From the NCBI GenBank assembly GCA_032622095.1, contig CP136066.1:6905784-6969783 (forward strand): 64,000 nucleotides of DNA, in the 5' to 3' direction. This document shows, piece by piece, positions 45,701 to 53,462 of the stretch. Numbering within the stretch: the first letter of the stretch is position 1; each line of letters starts with the position of its first letter. A program made the position numbers and the translations under genes. Under the pieces are notes generated by a model, which made no database searches, was not told the origin of the DNA, and saw nothing but the letters and a program-made list of their open reading frames with translations. The stretch comes from Siphonodentalium dalli. Lineage: Eukaryota; Mollusca; Scaphopoda; Gadilida; Siphonodentaliidae.

Positions 45701-48700
45701 TCGCTGCATCGTACCTGAAGTCTTTAAACATACTAGCTCTTTGATGTATTCGGGCGCTGTTCCTTCAAGAGCACGAAATGTGATCAATATGATCTTTGAA
45801 TTTGATCCTGTATTGGATGGGCAGCCAGTGGAGATTTTGCAAGACTGGACTCATCTCTGTCCTTCTCGGTACCCTCGCAACAATTCTAGCAGCAGTTTTG
45901 CTGCTCACAAGTGACTGGATAATTGATTTAGTTGCCGAAACTGTCAAGTATTTTCTTATTTTACCAATATTTCTCAAATGATAATTACATGCTCGACATA
46001 CATTATTTACATGAGCGTCCATAGACATGTTGGTATCGAACCCGAGGTTGCAATGGATTCACTTGACATGATGGAATTGGAATCGATCTTAATAAGAAGA
46101 GGAGAATCAAGTTTTGTAAATCTGAAAGCGTTTATGTGAGGGACCAGAGTAACATGTTAATATATGTGGATCGTTGGACATTAACAGTGTGGAGGAATAT
46201 AAATGTATTAATATTCACTTAATATTCAACAATCTGATCTCGACACCGAATCAAATCTTCGAAGCTTCGTCAATGGGACCTATCTAGTAAGATTCCCCGG
46301 GTAAAATTACCACTATAACAAATAATCAGCTTCGAGGGTCTGTCAATGGTCCATCCGTTTGGTCGCCTACAGCCAGACAAACAAACGAACAAACAGAATT
46401 GAGTTTTATTAGTATAGATCATGCACTCGCACCCATCTCCTGTGAAGCAGTTTTATGATATATCATACCTTCATTTTTTCTCTTTTTTTCTTGTCTTGTT
46501 TCTGTTTTTCAAGCAGTCTTGCCTCGGCAACTTTTTTAGCAAGTTGTTTTTCTCGTTCATTAATTACATGTTCCTGTTTGGCTTTCATCTCATCTAGCGT
46601 AACCAATCCTGGAACAAACACAAAAACAAACTTTAACCCTTTGAGTGCCAGGGGCCGATCTCATCGGCCCTAAACCTACGAAATAAGTCTGTTAAAGAAT
46701 ATAAGAATAAATTATTAAAATTGTATAAAAAAAAAAAAATTAAAAAAAAAAAAGGTTAGGCCAATGCATTCTCTTATATATGCGAGGCGACCTATGGTCG
46801 ACTCGCATATATAAGAGAATGCATTGGCACAGGGTATATGGGTTGATACAAAAAACAACCTGGCACTCAAAGGGTTAATATTGTTCCTGAATGGTATCTT
46901 CCATTCAGTCCTAAAAGTAAGCAGTGAACTTTCATACATTGTACTTGTTACATGTTTTCAGTTATACTATTACTGCAGGCGATGGAGATATTATACTATT
47001 ACTGCAGGCGATGGAGATATTATACTATTACTGCAGGCGATGGAGATATTATACTATTACTGCAGGCGATGGAGATATTAGTTATACTATTACTGCAGGC
47101 GATGGAGATATTATACTATTACTGCAGGCGATGGAGATATCAGTTATACTATTACTGCAGGCGATGGAGATATTATACTATTACTGCAGGCGATGGAGAT
47201 ATTATACTATTACTGCAGGCGATGGAGATATTATACTATTACTGCAGGCGATGGAGATATTAGATTATTACTGCAGGCGATGGAGATATTATACTATTAC
47301 TGCAGGCGATGGAGATATCAGTTATACTATTACTGCAGGCGATGGAGATATTATACTATTACTGCAGGCGATGGAGATATTATACTATTACTGCAGGCGA
47401 TGGAGATATTATACTATTACTGCAGGCGATGGAGATATTATACTATTACTGCAGGCGATGGAGATATTAGATTATTACTGCAGGCGATGGAGATATTAGA
47501 TATACTATTACTGCAGGCGATGGAGATATTAGATTATTACTGCAGGCGATGGAGATATTAGATATACTATTACTGCAGGCGACGGAGATATTAGATTATT
47601 ACTGCAGGCGATGGAGATATTAGATTATTACTGCAGGCGATGGAGATATTAGATATACTATTACTGCAGGCGATGGAGATATTATATATACTATTACTGC
47701 AGGCGATGGAGATATTAGTTATACCATTACTGCAGGCGATGGAGATATTAGTTATACTATTACTGCAGGCGATGGAGATATTAGTTATACTATTACTGCA
47801 GGCGATGGAGATATTAGTTATACTATTACTGCAGGCGATGGAGATATTAGTTATACTATTACTGCAGGCGATGGAGATATTAGATTATGACTGCAGGCGA
47901 TGGAGATATTAGTTATACTATTACTGCAGGCGATGGAGATATTAGATTATTACTGCAGGCGATGGAGATATTAGTTATACTATTACTGCAGGCGATGGAG
48001 ATATTAGTTATACTATTACTGCAGGCGATGGAGATATTAGTTATACTATTACTGCAGGCGCGATGGAGATATTAGTTATACTATTACTGCAGGCGATGGA
48101 GATATTAGTTATACTATTACTGCAGGCGCGATGGAGATATTAGTTATACTATTACTGCAGGCGATGGAGATATTAGTTATACTATTACTGCAGGCGATGG
48201 AGATATTAGATATATTTATTACTGCAGGCGATGGAGATATTAGATATAATAATTTATTACTGCAGGCAATGGAGATATTAGATATATTAATTTATTACTG
48301 CAGGCGATGGAGATATTAGATATAATAATTTATTACTGCAGGCGATGGAGATATTAGATATATTAATTTTCAGCCTATCATTTACTTTTCAAATTCTCAA
48401 CACTAACTGGGTCATTCGTAGTTAATAAGACTCTTATAGAGTTGTGTAGCCTTCAGAGCTGTTGGTCCGTATGCATTGACATGATACATTGTCTGTGTTT
48501 AACAATTCACACAGGAGCGTATATTGTGTTATAACTCAGGCTTCCGATTAATAATTCACACGGGAGCGTATATTGTGTTATAACTCAGGCTTCCGATTAA
48601 TAATTCACACGGGAGCGTATATTGTGTTATAACTCAGGCTTCAGATTAATAATTCACACGGGAGCGTATATTGTGTTATAACTCAGGCTTCAGATTAATA

Positions 48701-51700
48701 ATTGTCTGTGATTAACAATTCACACGGGAGCGTATATTGTGTTATAACTCAGGCTTCCTCACACGGGAGCGTATATTGTGTTATAACTCAGGCTTCCTCA
48801 CACAGGAGCGTATATTGTGTTATAACTCAGGCTTCCTCACACGGGAGCGTATATTGTGTTATAACTCAGGCTTCCTCACACGGGAGCGTATATTGTGCTA
48901 TAACTCAGGCTTCCTCACACGGGAGCGTATATTGTGTTATAACTCAGGCTTCCTCATCCGGGAGCGTATATTGTGTTATAACTCAGGCTTCCTCACACGG
49001 GAGCGTATATTGTGTTATAACTCAGGCTTCACACGGGAGCGTATATTGTGTTATTACTCAGGCTTCACACGGGAGCGTATATTGTGTTATAACTCAGGCT
49101 TCACACGGGAGCGTATATTGTGTTATAACTCAGGCTTCACACGGGAGCGTATATTGTGTTATAACTCAGGCTTCACACGGGAGCGTATATTGTGTTATAA
49201 CTCAGGCTTCACACGGGAGCGTATATTGTGTTATAACTCAGGCTTCACACGGGAGCGTATATTGTGTTATAACTCAGGCTTCACACGGGAGAGTATATTG
49301 TGTTATAACTCAGGCTTCGGGAGCGTATATTGTGTTATAACTCAGGATTCACACGGGAGCGTATATTGTGTTATAACTCAGGCTTCACAAGGGAGCGTAT
49401 ATTGTGTTATAACTCAGGCTTCACACGGGAGCGTATATTGTGTTATAACTCAGGCTTCACACGGGAGCGTATATTGTGTTATAACTCAGGCTTCACACGG
49501 GAGCGTATATTGTGTTATAACTCAGGCTTCACACGGGAGAGTATATTGTGTTATAACTCAGGCTTCACACGGGAGAGTATATTGTGTTATAACTCTGGCT
49601 TCACACGGGAGCGTATATTGTGTTATAACTCAGGCTTCACACGGGAGCGTATATTGTGTTATAACTCAGGCTTCACACGGGAGCGTATATTGTGTTATAA
49701 CTCAGGCTTCACATGGGAGAGTATATTGTGTTATAACTCAGGCTTCACACGGGAGCGTATATTGTGTTATAACTCAGGCTTCACACGGGAGCGTATATTG
49801 TGTTATAACTCAGGATTCACACGGGAGCGTATATTGTGTTATAACTCAGGCTTCACACGGGAGAGTATATTGTGTTATAACTCAGGCTTCACACGGGAGC
49901 GTATATTGTGTTATAACTCAGGCTTCACACGGGTGAGTATATTGTGTTATAACTCAGGCTTCACACAGGAGAGTATATTGTGTTATAACTCAGGCTTCCG
50001 ATTAATAATTCACACGGGAGCGTATATTGTGTTATAAATCAGGCTTCACACGGGAGAGTATATTGTGTTATAACTCAGGATTCACACGGGAGCGTATATT
50101 GTGTTATAACTCAGGCTTCACACGGGTGAGTATATTGTGTTATAACTCAGGCTTCACACGGGAGAGTATATTGTGTTATAACTCAGGCTTCCGATTAATA
50201 ATTCACACGGGAGCGTATATTGTGTTATAAGTCAGGCTTCACACGGGAGCGTATATTGTGTTATAACTCAGGCTTCACACGGGAGCGTATATTGTGTTAT
50301 AACTCAGGATTCACACGGGAGCGTATATTGTGTTATAACTCAGGCTTCACACGGGAGAGTATATTGTGTTATAACTCAGGCTTCACACGGGAGCGTATAT
50401 TGTGTTATAACTCAGGCTTCACACAGGAGCGTATATTGTGTTATAACTCAGGCTTCACACGGGAGCGTATATTGTGTTATAACTCAGGCTTCACACGGGA
50501 GAGTATATTGTGTTATAACTCAGGCTTCACACGGGAGAGTATATTGTGTTATAACTCAGGCTTCCGATTAATAATTCACACGGGAGCGTATATTGTGTTA
50601 TAACTAAGGCTTCACACGGGAGAGTATATTGTGTTATAACGCAGAGCTTCCGATTAATAATTGCAGCTAATAAGTTTGATATTGGAATAAATGCAAATCA
50701 ATCTGTAATAAATTAATTCCATGATGATGCCAAACCTGTCAAATCCCAACAACTAACATTTTATTGATATAAAAATACAAGCTGATTTACCTTCACTTCA
50801 ATTAAAGCCGCCATATTTATCGATTGAAAGCAAGAAACGTCAGGATGTACACCAAATAAGGTACTAGTATGCATTACGCCTTATGTTGCTTTAAAAATAG
50901 AATATCTCCATTATTGTCTGAAATTCAATTTCAATGCAAATGACTCTTCTCAACACTGCTTTAGGAATAAAAAAATGTTCATAATTTGAACGAAAACGAC
51001 TTGTGGTAGTGAGCGATCGAGTGAAGCAAGGCACAGCCCCACAGAACTAGTATACATGTAGGCCTTACCGGGGGTATCATAGTAATTTAATTCTAGGCCT
51101 TAGGCACAAAAAAAAAGATAGTGTGTTTCCGCTATAAACGGGGTGAAAATATTAGGGTAGGTACATGTAGGTAGGATTTTTTTTTTTTTTTTTTTTTTTA
51201 TCCAGCTGCAGAAATATATTGAACTGCCTGGACCGAAGTAACATAAAATCCCAACTCATGCTGTGGGGAAAGTATTGCTTGAACAACACAGTGGAAATAT
51301 ATATTAAGATTGAATAAAGATCAAACTTGGTTTATGCTTAAGTGTGTGATTTGTTATTCACATACCAAATTTTCTTAATTTTGGCTATATTACTTGGTAT
51401 GAAATTGATGTCACTGGACTTTTTTTTATTTTAAACTTTTGAGGTCTAGCTGTCACTTTATGGTCACTTTACGCAGGGAAATGTTGGAAACCATGTGTTT
51501 TGCACACTGATGAACATCATTATGTATGTGCTTTGGTGGTAAAAAACAGTAAATTATTATTTTTTGTTTTGAAATTTCAATTTTTCTCAAAATATCAATA
51601 AAAAGATTTGGGTCGACATTATTTTTAGGGTCGGTCGATGTGCGGAAAGGTATCTTCTTTTTTTTTGCCTTACCGATAGTGTCCGATTTAAGTTGCTGCT

Positions 51701-51866
51701 CGATAGCGTCATAATGTGCAGCGAATTTGTTTTCTATGCTGCCTATTTTTAGATCCTCTTCTATCTTTTTCTTCTTCACTTCTATTTCTTCTTGTTCCTT
51801 CTGTCTTTTCTTTATGAGGATCATGGCCCGACCGGCCTCTGAGGCCGCACCTTTGTAGAATGCCAT
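33238..51866 (-). CDS. FAM50: FAM50/XAP5 family protein, five-exon gene (whole coding span)
   Basis: Seen: join of 51866-51674, 46608-46469, 41574-41430, 39170-39101 and 33748-33238 on the minus strand gives 1,059 nt, or 352 codons and TGA. All four introns are GT-AG and each junction keeps frame (phases 1, 0, 1, 2). The N-terminus carries the family signature [12 protein letters not shown], followed by a charged coiled-coil-like region, an acidic Glu run (about residues 129-142), a basic KKKRFGK segment that could be an NLS, and a full XAP5 domain from about residue 184. Known: human FAM50A is about 340 residues, nuclear, and associated with the spliceosome; plant XAP5 (XCT) affects the clock and RNA processing. 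Inferred: a conserved housekeeping nuclear protein. Length and order match the family end to end, so I read it as functional, not a pseudogene. The vertebrate A/B paralogue split should not be imposed on it. Confidence 0.95.
34040..34125. mobile_element. Right half of the two-hairpin cassette
   Basis: TTGTTAGGCCAATGCATTCT to TGGCACAGGG, with small deletions, preceded by AT-rich TTGTTAAAGAAT spacer (33900-34040). No left hairpin. Intron 4. Confidence 0.6.
34406..34590 (-). pseudogene. Duplicated FAM50 exon-5 splice junction, interrupted
   Basis: 34406-34436 plus 34527-34590 repeats 33725-33808: the first coding bases of exon 5 (REKLRQEWV), its acceptor and the adjacent intron. About 47 bases at the junction are essentially identical. 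The copy lies in intron 4, upstream of the true exon in transcription, and is split by the element at 34437-34522. Confidence 0.85.
34437..34522. mobile_element. Minimal piggyBac-like MITE (86 bp), subfamily II
   Basis: CCCTTTCAGTGCCAAG at the left, TAACTGAAAGGG at the right, TTAA at 34433-34436 and 34523-34526. An internal deletion has removed the hairpin cassette. Confidence 0.88.
34877..36525. mobile_element. PIF/Harbinger-like non-autonomous element (1.65 kb)
   Basis: Ends GGCCAAAAGGAAGAATACCT and, inverted, GGCCAAAACGAAGAATACCT. TAA at 34874-34876 and 36526-36528. G-rich GGCGGGCGGGCGG lies near both ends. Contains the repeat at 35156-35777 and no recognised transposase. Intron 4. Confidence 0.8.
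35156..35777. repeat. Dispersed element nested in the Harbinger-like element
   Basis: Head ACTAGAAGGTGACCCGACTT then CGTCCGGGCT, later AAATTTCGTCGAAATCCGTT and GCTCTTTATCGAC, tail ACACACACACATAT and ATATATAATAGAT. Head and tail style are as in the 17.4- and 44.1-kb elements. Confidence 0.55.
36530..37386. other. Intron 4 sequence with dispersed-repeat tail
   Basis: 36590-36870 holds two copies of ACGACCTGTAGCCCGCRCC about 160 bases apart and a (GGAC)n-like tail with CAACCCATGGCAATAGCTCA, a form I associate with mollusc repeats. 36871-37386 shows nothing further. Confidence 0.5.
37387..37797. mobile_element. hAT-like MITE, diverged, intron 4
   Basis: Ends CAAGTCTGGATATAGTGTG and TATATCCAGGCTTC. 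Hairpin block at 37420-37507, spacer with GAAGTTCCCCAGTTGAAG as in 7309-7754, second block at 37710-37760 partly deleted. Confidence 0.65.
37798..39070. repeat. Composite repeat with 36-bp array, copy 2
   Basis: AAATTCAGATGTTCCGAAAT words (37855-37970), the 36-bp array, then GATACTGATGTCTGGAATT and a tail GCCCAAGAACATTTAATTTA. The order is the same as at 10075-10990, and both have a hAT-like hairpin MITE on the left. Confidence 0.7.
38011..38905. repeat. 36-bp minisatellite, about 25 monomers, with higher-order repeat
   Basis: The monomer contains CCATAAAATGTTCTAGATTC and GGAAAAGATG. Monomers differ at the junction word (GTTTAGT, ATTTAGT, GTGTATA, GTGTACA). Between 38155 and 38802 the order GTTTAG, GTTTAG, ATTTAG, GTTTAG, GTGTAT, GTGTAC repeats three times, giving a 216-bp higher-order unit. 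Confidence 0.93.
39101..39170 (-). CDS. FAM50: FAM50 exon 4 (70-nt micro-exon)
   Basis: The exon is short and not visible as an open frame; it was found by looking for the missing family block. The acceptor TTATTCACAG|GTAAAAAC leads into [20 protein letters not shown], equivalent to [20 protein letters not shown] of vertebrate FAM50, then KL and the first two bases of an Arg codon. The donor is CTGAG|GTAATC. Phases at both ends fit exons 3 and 5 exactly. Confidence 0.93.
39336..39425. mobile_element. piggyBac-like remnant, subfamily III
   Basis: TTAA then CCCTTACATGATGGGAGCTG and one hairpin arm (CTGTGCCAGTGCATTCTC), then cut at CCCATAGG. Intron 3. Followed at 39555-39640 by a cluster of GGTACC/GTACTGG words. 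Confidence 0.55.
40231..40605. mobile_element. piggyBac-like MITE, subfamily I, intron 3
   Basis: TTAA at 40227-40230 and 40606-40609. The left hairpin is present with one base lost; the right hairpin is deleted down to its last bases (GAGAATGCATTGGCACAGGG). Confidence 0.87.
41082..41308. mobile_element. piggyBac-like MITE, subfamily II, intron 3
   Basis: CCCATTGAGTGCCAGGGGCC left end, CCTGGCACTCAAAGGG right end, TTAA at 41078-41081 and 41309-41312. One hairpin only. It lies about 120 bases past the exon 3 donor. Confidence 0.87.
41430..41574 (-). CDS. FAM50: FAM50 exon 3 (acidic region and basic cluster)
   Basis: 145 nt. The acceptor ATATTCAG|ATTGCG opens IANLSFNP, the counterpart of ISSLSFTL in vertebrates. 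It is followed by an acidic stretch with a run of Glu broken by one Ala, then a basic KKKRFG segment. The Glu run is coded by an imperfect CTC/CTT triplet tract on the plus strand (about 41482-41520), so its length could vary between alleles. The donor is TTTG|GTAAGC. A separate TIR element ends about 35 bases upstream of the acceptor. Confidence 0.92.
41609..42060. mobile_element. GGGGGACTGTAC-ended TIR element, intron 2
   Basis: GGGGGACTGTACCCTAAAT and its near inverse, extending into CCATTTATG (about 32 bases). The inside has another half cassette hairpin (41840-41886) and a palindrome around CATTTTCATTATAATTRCCA (41887-41962). Its left edge is 35 bases from the exon 3 acceptor. Confidence 0.75.
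42164..42574. mobile_element. hAT-like MITE, intron 2
   Basis: CAAGCCTTCAAATAGTATG and TATTTCAAGTCTTG ends, with hairpin blocks at 42195-42255 and 42460-42530 and the CTTCAATCTGATCCTAGAT spacer. Flanks AATGTATT and AATGTTAC share five of eight bases. Confidence 0.7.
42660..42875. repeat. 23-bp minisatellite, about nine copies
   Basis: The unit is GTTGTGAAGCGGAGTGTTGT plus three bases, nearly invariant. Intron 2. A 139-codon open frame across it is a by-product of the repeat. Confidence 0.93.
42880..43557. other. Unassigned intron 2 sequence
   Basis: No repeat ends and no coding sequence seen. Confidence 0.35.
43558..44058. mobile_element. TIR element, 38-bp ends, intron 2
   Basis: GGTCAGGCACATCCTGAATT then CCACTATTATAGTGG, inverted at the right with one mismatch. 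The AT-rich interior has only short frames. Superfamily unknown; no clear target duplication. Confidence 0.7.
44103..46425. mobile_element. Dispersed element of the CCCGGCGTTGCCC-head type, intron 2
   Basis: Head TACTAGCTGTGGTACCTGGC then ATTGCTCGGG; tail ACAGCCAGACAAACAAACGA and TTATTAGTATAGAT. Flanked by diverged direct repeats of about 40 bases (44061-44102 and 46428-46465; CACACCTGTCTCCT versus CGCACCCATCTCCT, both ending AGTTTTATGATATA). A retrotransposon fragment is nested at about 45250-46040. Confidence 0.6.
45250..46040 (-). pseudogene. 5'-truncated, broken L2/CR1-type retrotransposon
   Basis: The minus strand codes the C-terminal end of a non-LTR reverse transcriptase. Blocks include [45 protein letters not shown] and [17 protein letters not shown], typical of the L2/CR1 group. 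It lacks the stretch normally between the SLVSSK and AARIVAR blocks (about 20-25 residues), and the frame shifts by one base just after the LHWLP block (near 45780-45790). The 3' region has a small hairpin (GAGCGCCTA and its inverse, 45291-45327) and ends in a TAA-type repeat. 5' truncation is usual for such insertions; it cannot be active. Confidence 0.85.
46469..46608 (-). CDS. FAM50: FAM50 exon 2
   Basis: 140 nt. The acceptor TTTGTTCCAG|GATTGG completes a Gly codon and is followed by [20 protein letters not shown], matching the LVTLNDMKAKQE block of vertebrate FAM50. The rest is a Lys-rich helix ending KKKREKMK. The donor is AAG|GTATGA. A piggyBac-like element begins only about 25 bases upstream of this acceptor. 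Confidence 0.93.
46637..46874. mobile_element. piggyBac-like MITE, subfamily II, at exon 2 acceptor
   Basis: CCCTTTGAGTGCCAGGGGCC left end, CCTGGCACTCAAAGGG right end, TTAA at 46633-46636 and 46875-46878. One cassette hairpin. It is separated from the exon 2 acceptor only by a T/G-rich tract. Confidence 0.88.
46962..48366. repeat. 29-33-bp minisatellite, about 44 copies, intron 1
   Basis: The core TACTGCAGGCGATGGAGATA is invariant and the linker changes along the array: TTATACTAT on the left, TTAGTTATACTAT in the middle, TTAGATATAATAATTTAT on the right. Long frames across it are by-products. Confidence 0.95.
48506..50665. repeat. 36/39-bp minisatellite, roughly 55-60 copies, intron 1
   Basis: The core GGAGCGTATATTGTGTTATA is followed by ACTCAGGCTT. 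Zones: about 53-bp units with CCGATTAATAATT spacers at the left, then 39-bp units (TTCCTCACACGGG), then 36-bp units. GAGAG replaces GAGCG in some units. Because 36 and 39 are multiples of three, two frames stay open for long distances. Confidence 0.95.
50666..51450. other. Intron 1 sequence near exon 1
   Basis: Includes an orphan Harbinger-like end (about 51097-51150, GGCC...GTGTGTTTCCGCTA) and a T tract of about 22 at 51178-51199. Nothing coding. Confidence 0.45.
51674..51866 (-). CDS. FAM50: FAM50 exon 1 (start codon exon)
   Basis: This exon codes residues 1-64 and the first base of codon 65. It opens with [15 protein letters not shown], the most conserved N-terminal block of the family, which fixes the start; an A-rich leader ending AAAAA precedes the ATG. 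It continues with a Lys/Glu-rich helix and [20 protein letters not shown]. The donor is ATCG|GTAAGG, with the exon's last base at 51674. The open frame runs on past the donor to 51453, but that continuation is intron and does not resemble the family. Confidence 0.95.
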
Positions 51867-52090
51867 TTTTTGGTTTTAGCTATGCTCTATTACCTGTAAA
51901 ACAGGTATTTGCATAAAATAAGATGTTGCAAATAAAAAGGAAAATATGAACATCACCATTTGAAACTTCATTGAAAGCCCTTGTGATGTGTTCTACCAAA
52001 TTCTTCATGACGGCCATTTTATCAAATTTCGTATGTAAGCTGAAATAACGTAACACTAATTTGTCATTGGTCAAATATAAATACAATACA
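51867..52090 (-). promoter_or_regulatory. FAM50 upstream region with YY1-like motif
   Basis: Minus-strand leader upstream of the ATG. AAAATGGCCGTC at about 52009-52020 resembles the YY1 motif that often sits just downstream of housekeeping start sites. A TTTTACAG|GTAATAG site near 51893 could be the acceptor of a 5'UTR intron. Start site and UTR structure are inference. Confidence 0.3.
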
Positions 52091-52244
52091 CTGTGAATGG
52101 CTTTAAATTGTTGGTATAAATTTTCGTGGTTCAGCCATTTAATATGAATTTTTTTGGATTCGTGGGTCTGCTGGTACTAACTGTCCAAACCCCCAATAAC
52201 CAATAATAACAATCAAGTCCAACTAATAGAAGTGCAGCCACCTC

Positions 52245-53365
52245 GGCGAGCCATCAGAAATGGTGCATCCGCACTGTAGGATTAATTAGCACGTCAGCGA
52301 GCGATCAGAAATGGTGCATCCGCACTGTAGGATTAATTAGCACGTCAGCGAGCGATCAGAAATGGTGCATCCGCACTGTAGGATTAATTAGCACGTCAGC
52401 GAGCGATCAGAAATGGTGCATCCGCACTGTAGGATTAATTAGCACGTCAGCGAGCGATCAGAAATGGTGCATCCGCACTGTAGGATTAATTAGCACGTCA
52501 GCGAGCGATCAGAAATGGTGCATCCGCACTGTAGGATTAATTAGCACGTCAGCGAGCAATCAGAAATGGTGCATTCGCACTGTAGGATTAATTAGCACGT
52601 CAGCGAGCGATCAGAAATGGTGCATCCGCACTGTAGGATTAATTAGCACGTCAGCGAGCGATCAGAAATGGTGCATCCGCACTGTAGGATTAATTAGCAC
52701 GTCAGCGAGCGATCAGAAATGGTGCATCCGCACTGTAGGATTAATTAGCACGTCAGCGAGCGATCAGAAATGGTGCATCCGCACTGTAGGATTAATTAGC
52801 ACGTCAGCGAGCGATCAGAAATGGTGCATCCGCACTGTAGGATTAATTAGCACGTCAGCGAGCGATCAGAAATGGTGCATCCGCACTGTAGGATTAATTA
52901 GCACGTCAGCGAGCGATCAGAAATGGTGCATCCGCACTGTAGGATTAATTAGCACGTCAGCGAGCGATCAGAAATGGTGCATCCGCACTGTAGGATTAAT
53001 TAGCACGTCAGCGAGCGATCAGAAATGGTGCATCCGCACTGTAGGATTAATTAGCACGTCAGCGAGCGATCAGAAATGGTGCATCCGCACTGTAGGATTA
53101 ATTAGCACGTCAGCGAGCGATCAGAAATGGTGCATCCGCACTGTAGGATTAATTAGCACGTCAGCGAGCGATCAGAAATGGTGCATCCGCACTGTAGGAT
53201 TAATTAGCACTGTAGGATTAATTAGCACGTCAGCGAGCGATAAGAAATGGTGCATCCGCACTGTAGGATTAATTAGCACTGTAGGATTAATTAGCACTGT
53301 AGGATTAATTTAGCACTGTAGGATTAATTAGCACTGTAGGATTAATTAGCACTGTAGGATTAATT
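52245..53365. repeat. 51-bp minisatellite upstream of FAM50, about 20 copies
   Basis: The unit contains GCGAGCGATCAGAAATGGTG and CATCCGCACTGTAGGATTAA. Copies are nearly identical, so expansion was recent. At the right (53195-53365) the array collapses to an 18-bp subunit GCACTGTAGGATTAATTA. It begins about 380 bases upstream of the FAM50 ATG. Each unit carries TTAATTAG, a homeodomain-type word. Confidence 0.95.
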
Positions 53366-53462
53366 AGCACGTCGCATGTCCTAGCTTTTGTTGCCAACTA
53401 TCGAGAATGTTAACAACGGGATTTTATTACATTTATATTAAAGCTACATGAAGCTACATGTA

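Noticed and set aside
46924-48319. Several 62-191-codon frames with LLLQAMEI or YYCRRW repeats
   Set aside because: By-products of the 29-33-bp minisatellite in FAM50 intron 1.
48737-49936. 399-codon open frame with 12-residue repeats
   Set aside because: It is a by-product of the 36/39-bp minisatellite, which is open in more than one frame, lies in an intron and has no non-repetitive start or end.
51880-52086. Separate 68-codon gene upstream of FAM50
   Set aside because: It overlaps the probable FAM50 leader and has no family resemblance; better read as 5' untranslated or promoter sequence.
48506-53365. Possible CRISPR arrays (regular short repeats)
   Set aside because: Repeats are head to tail with no unique spacers, in eukaryotic intronic and upstream DNA, and no cas-like gene is present.
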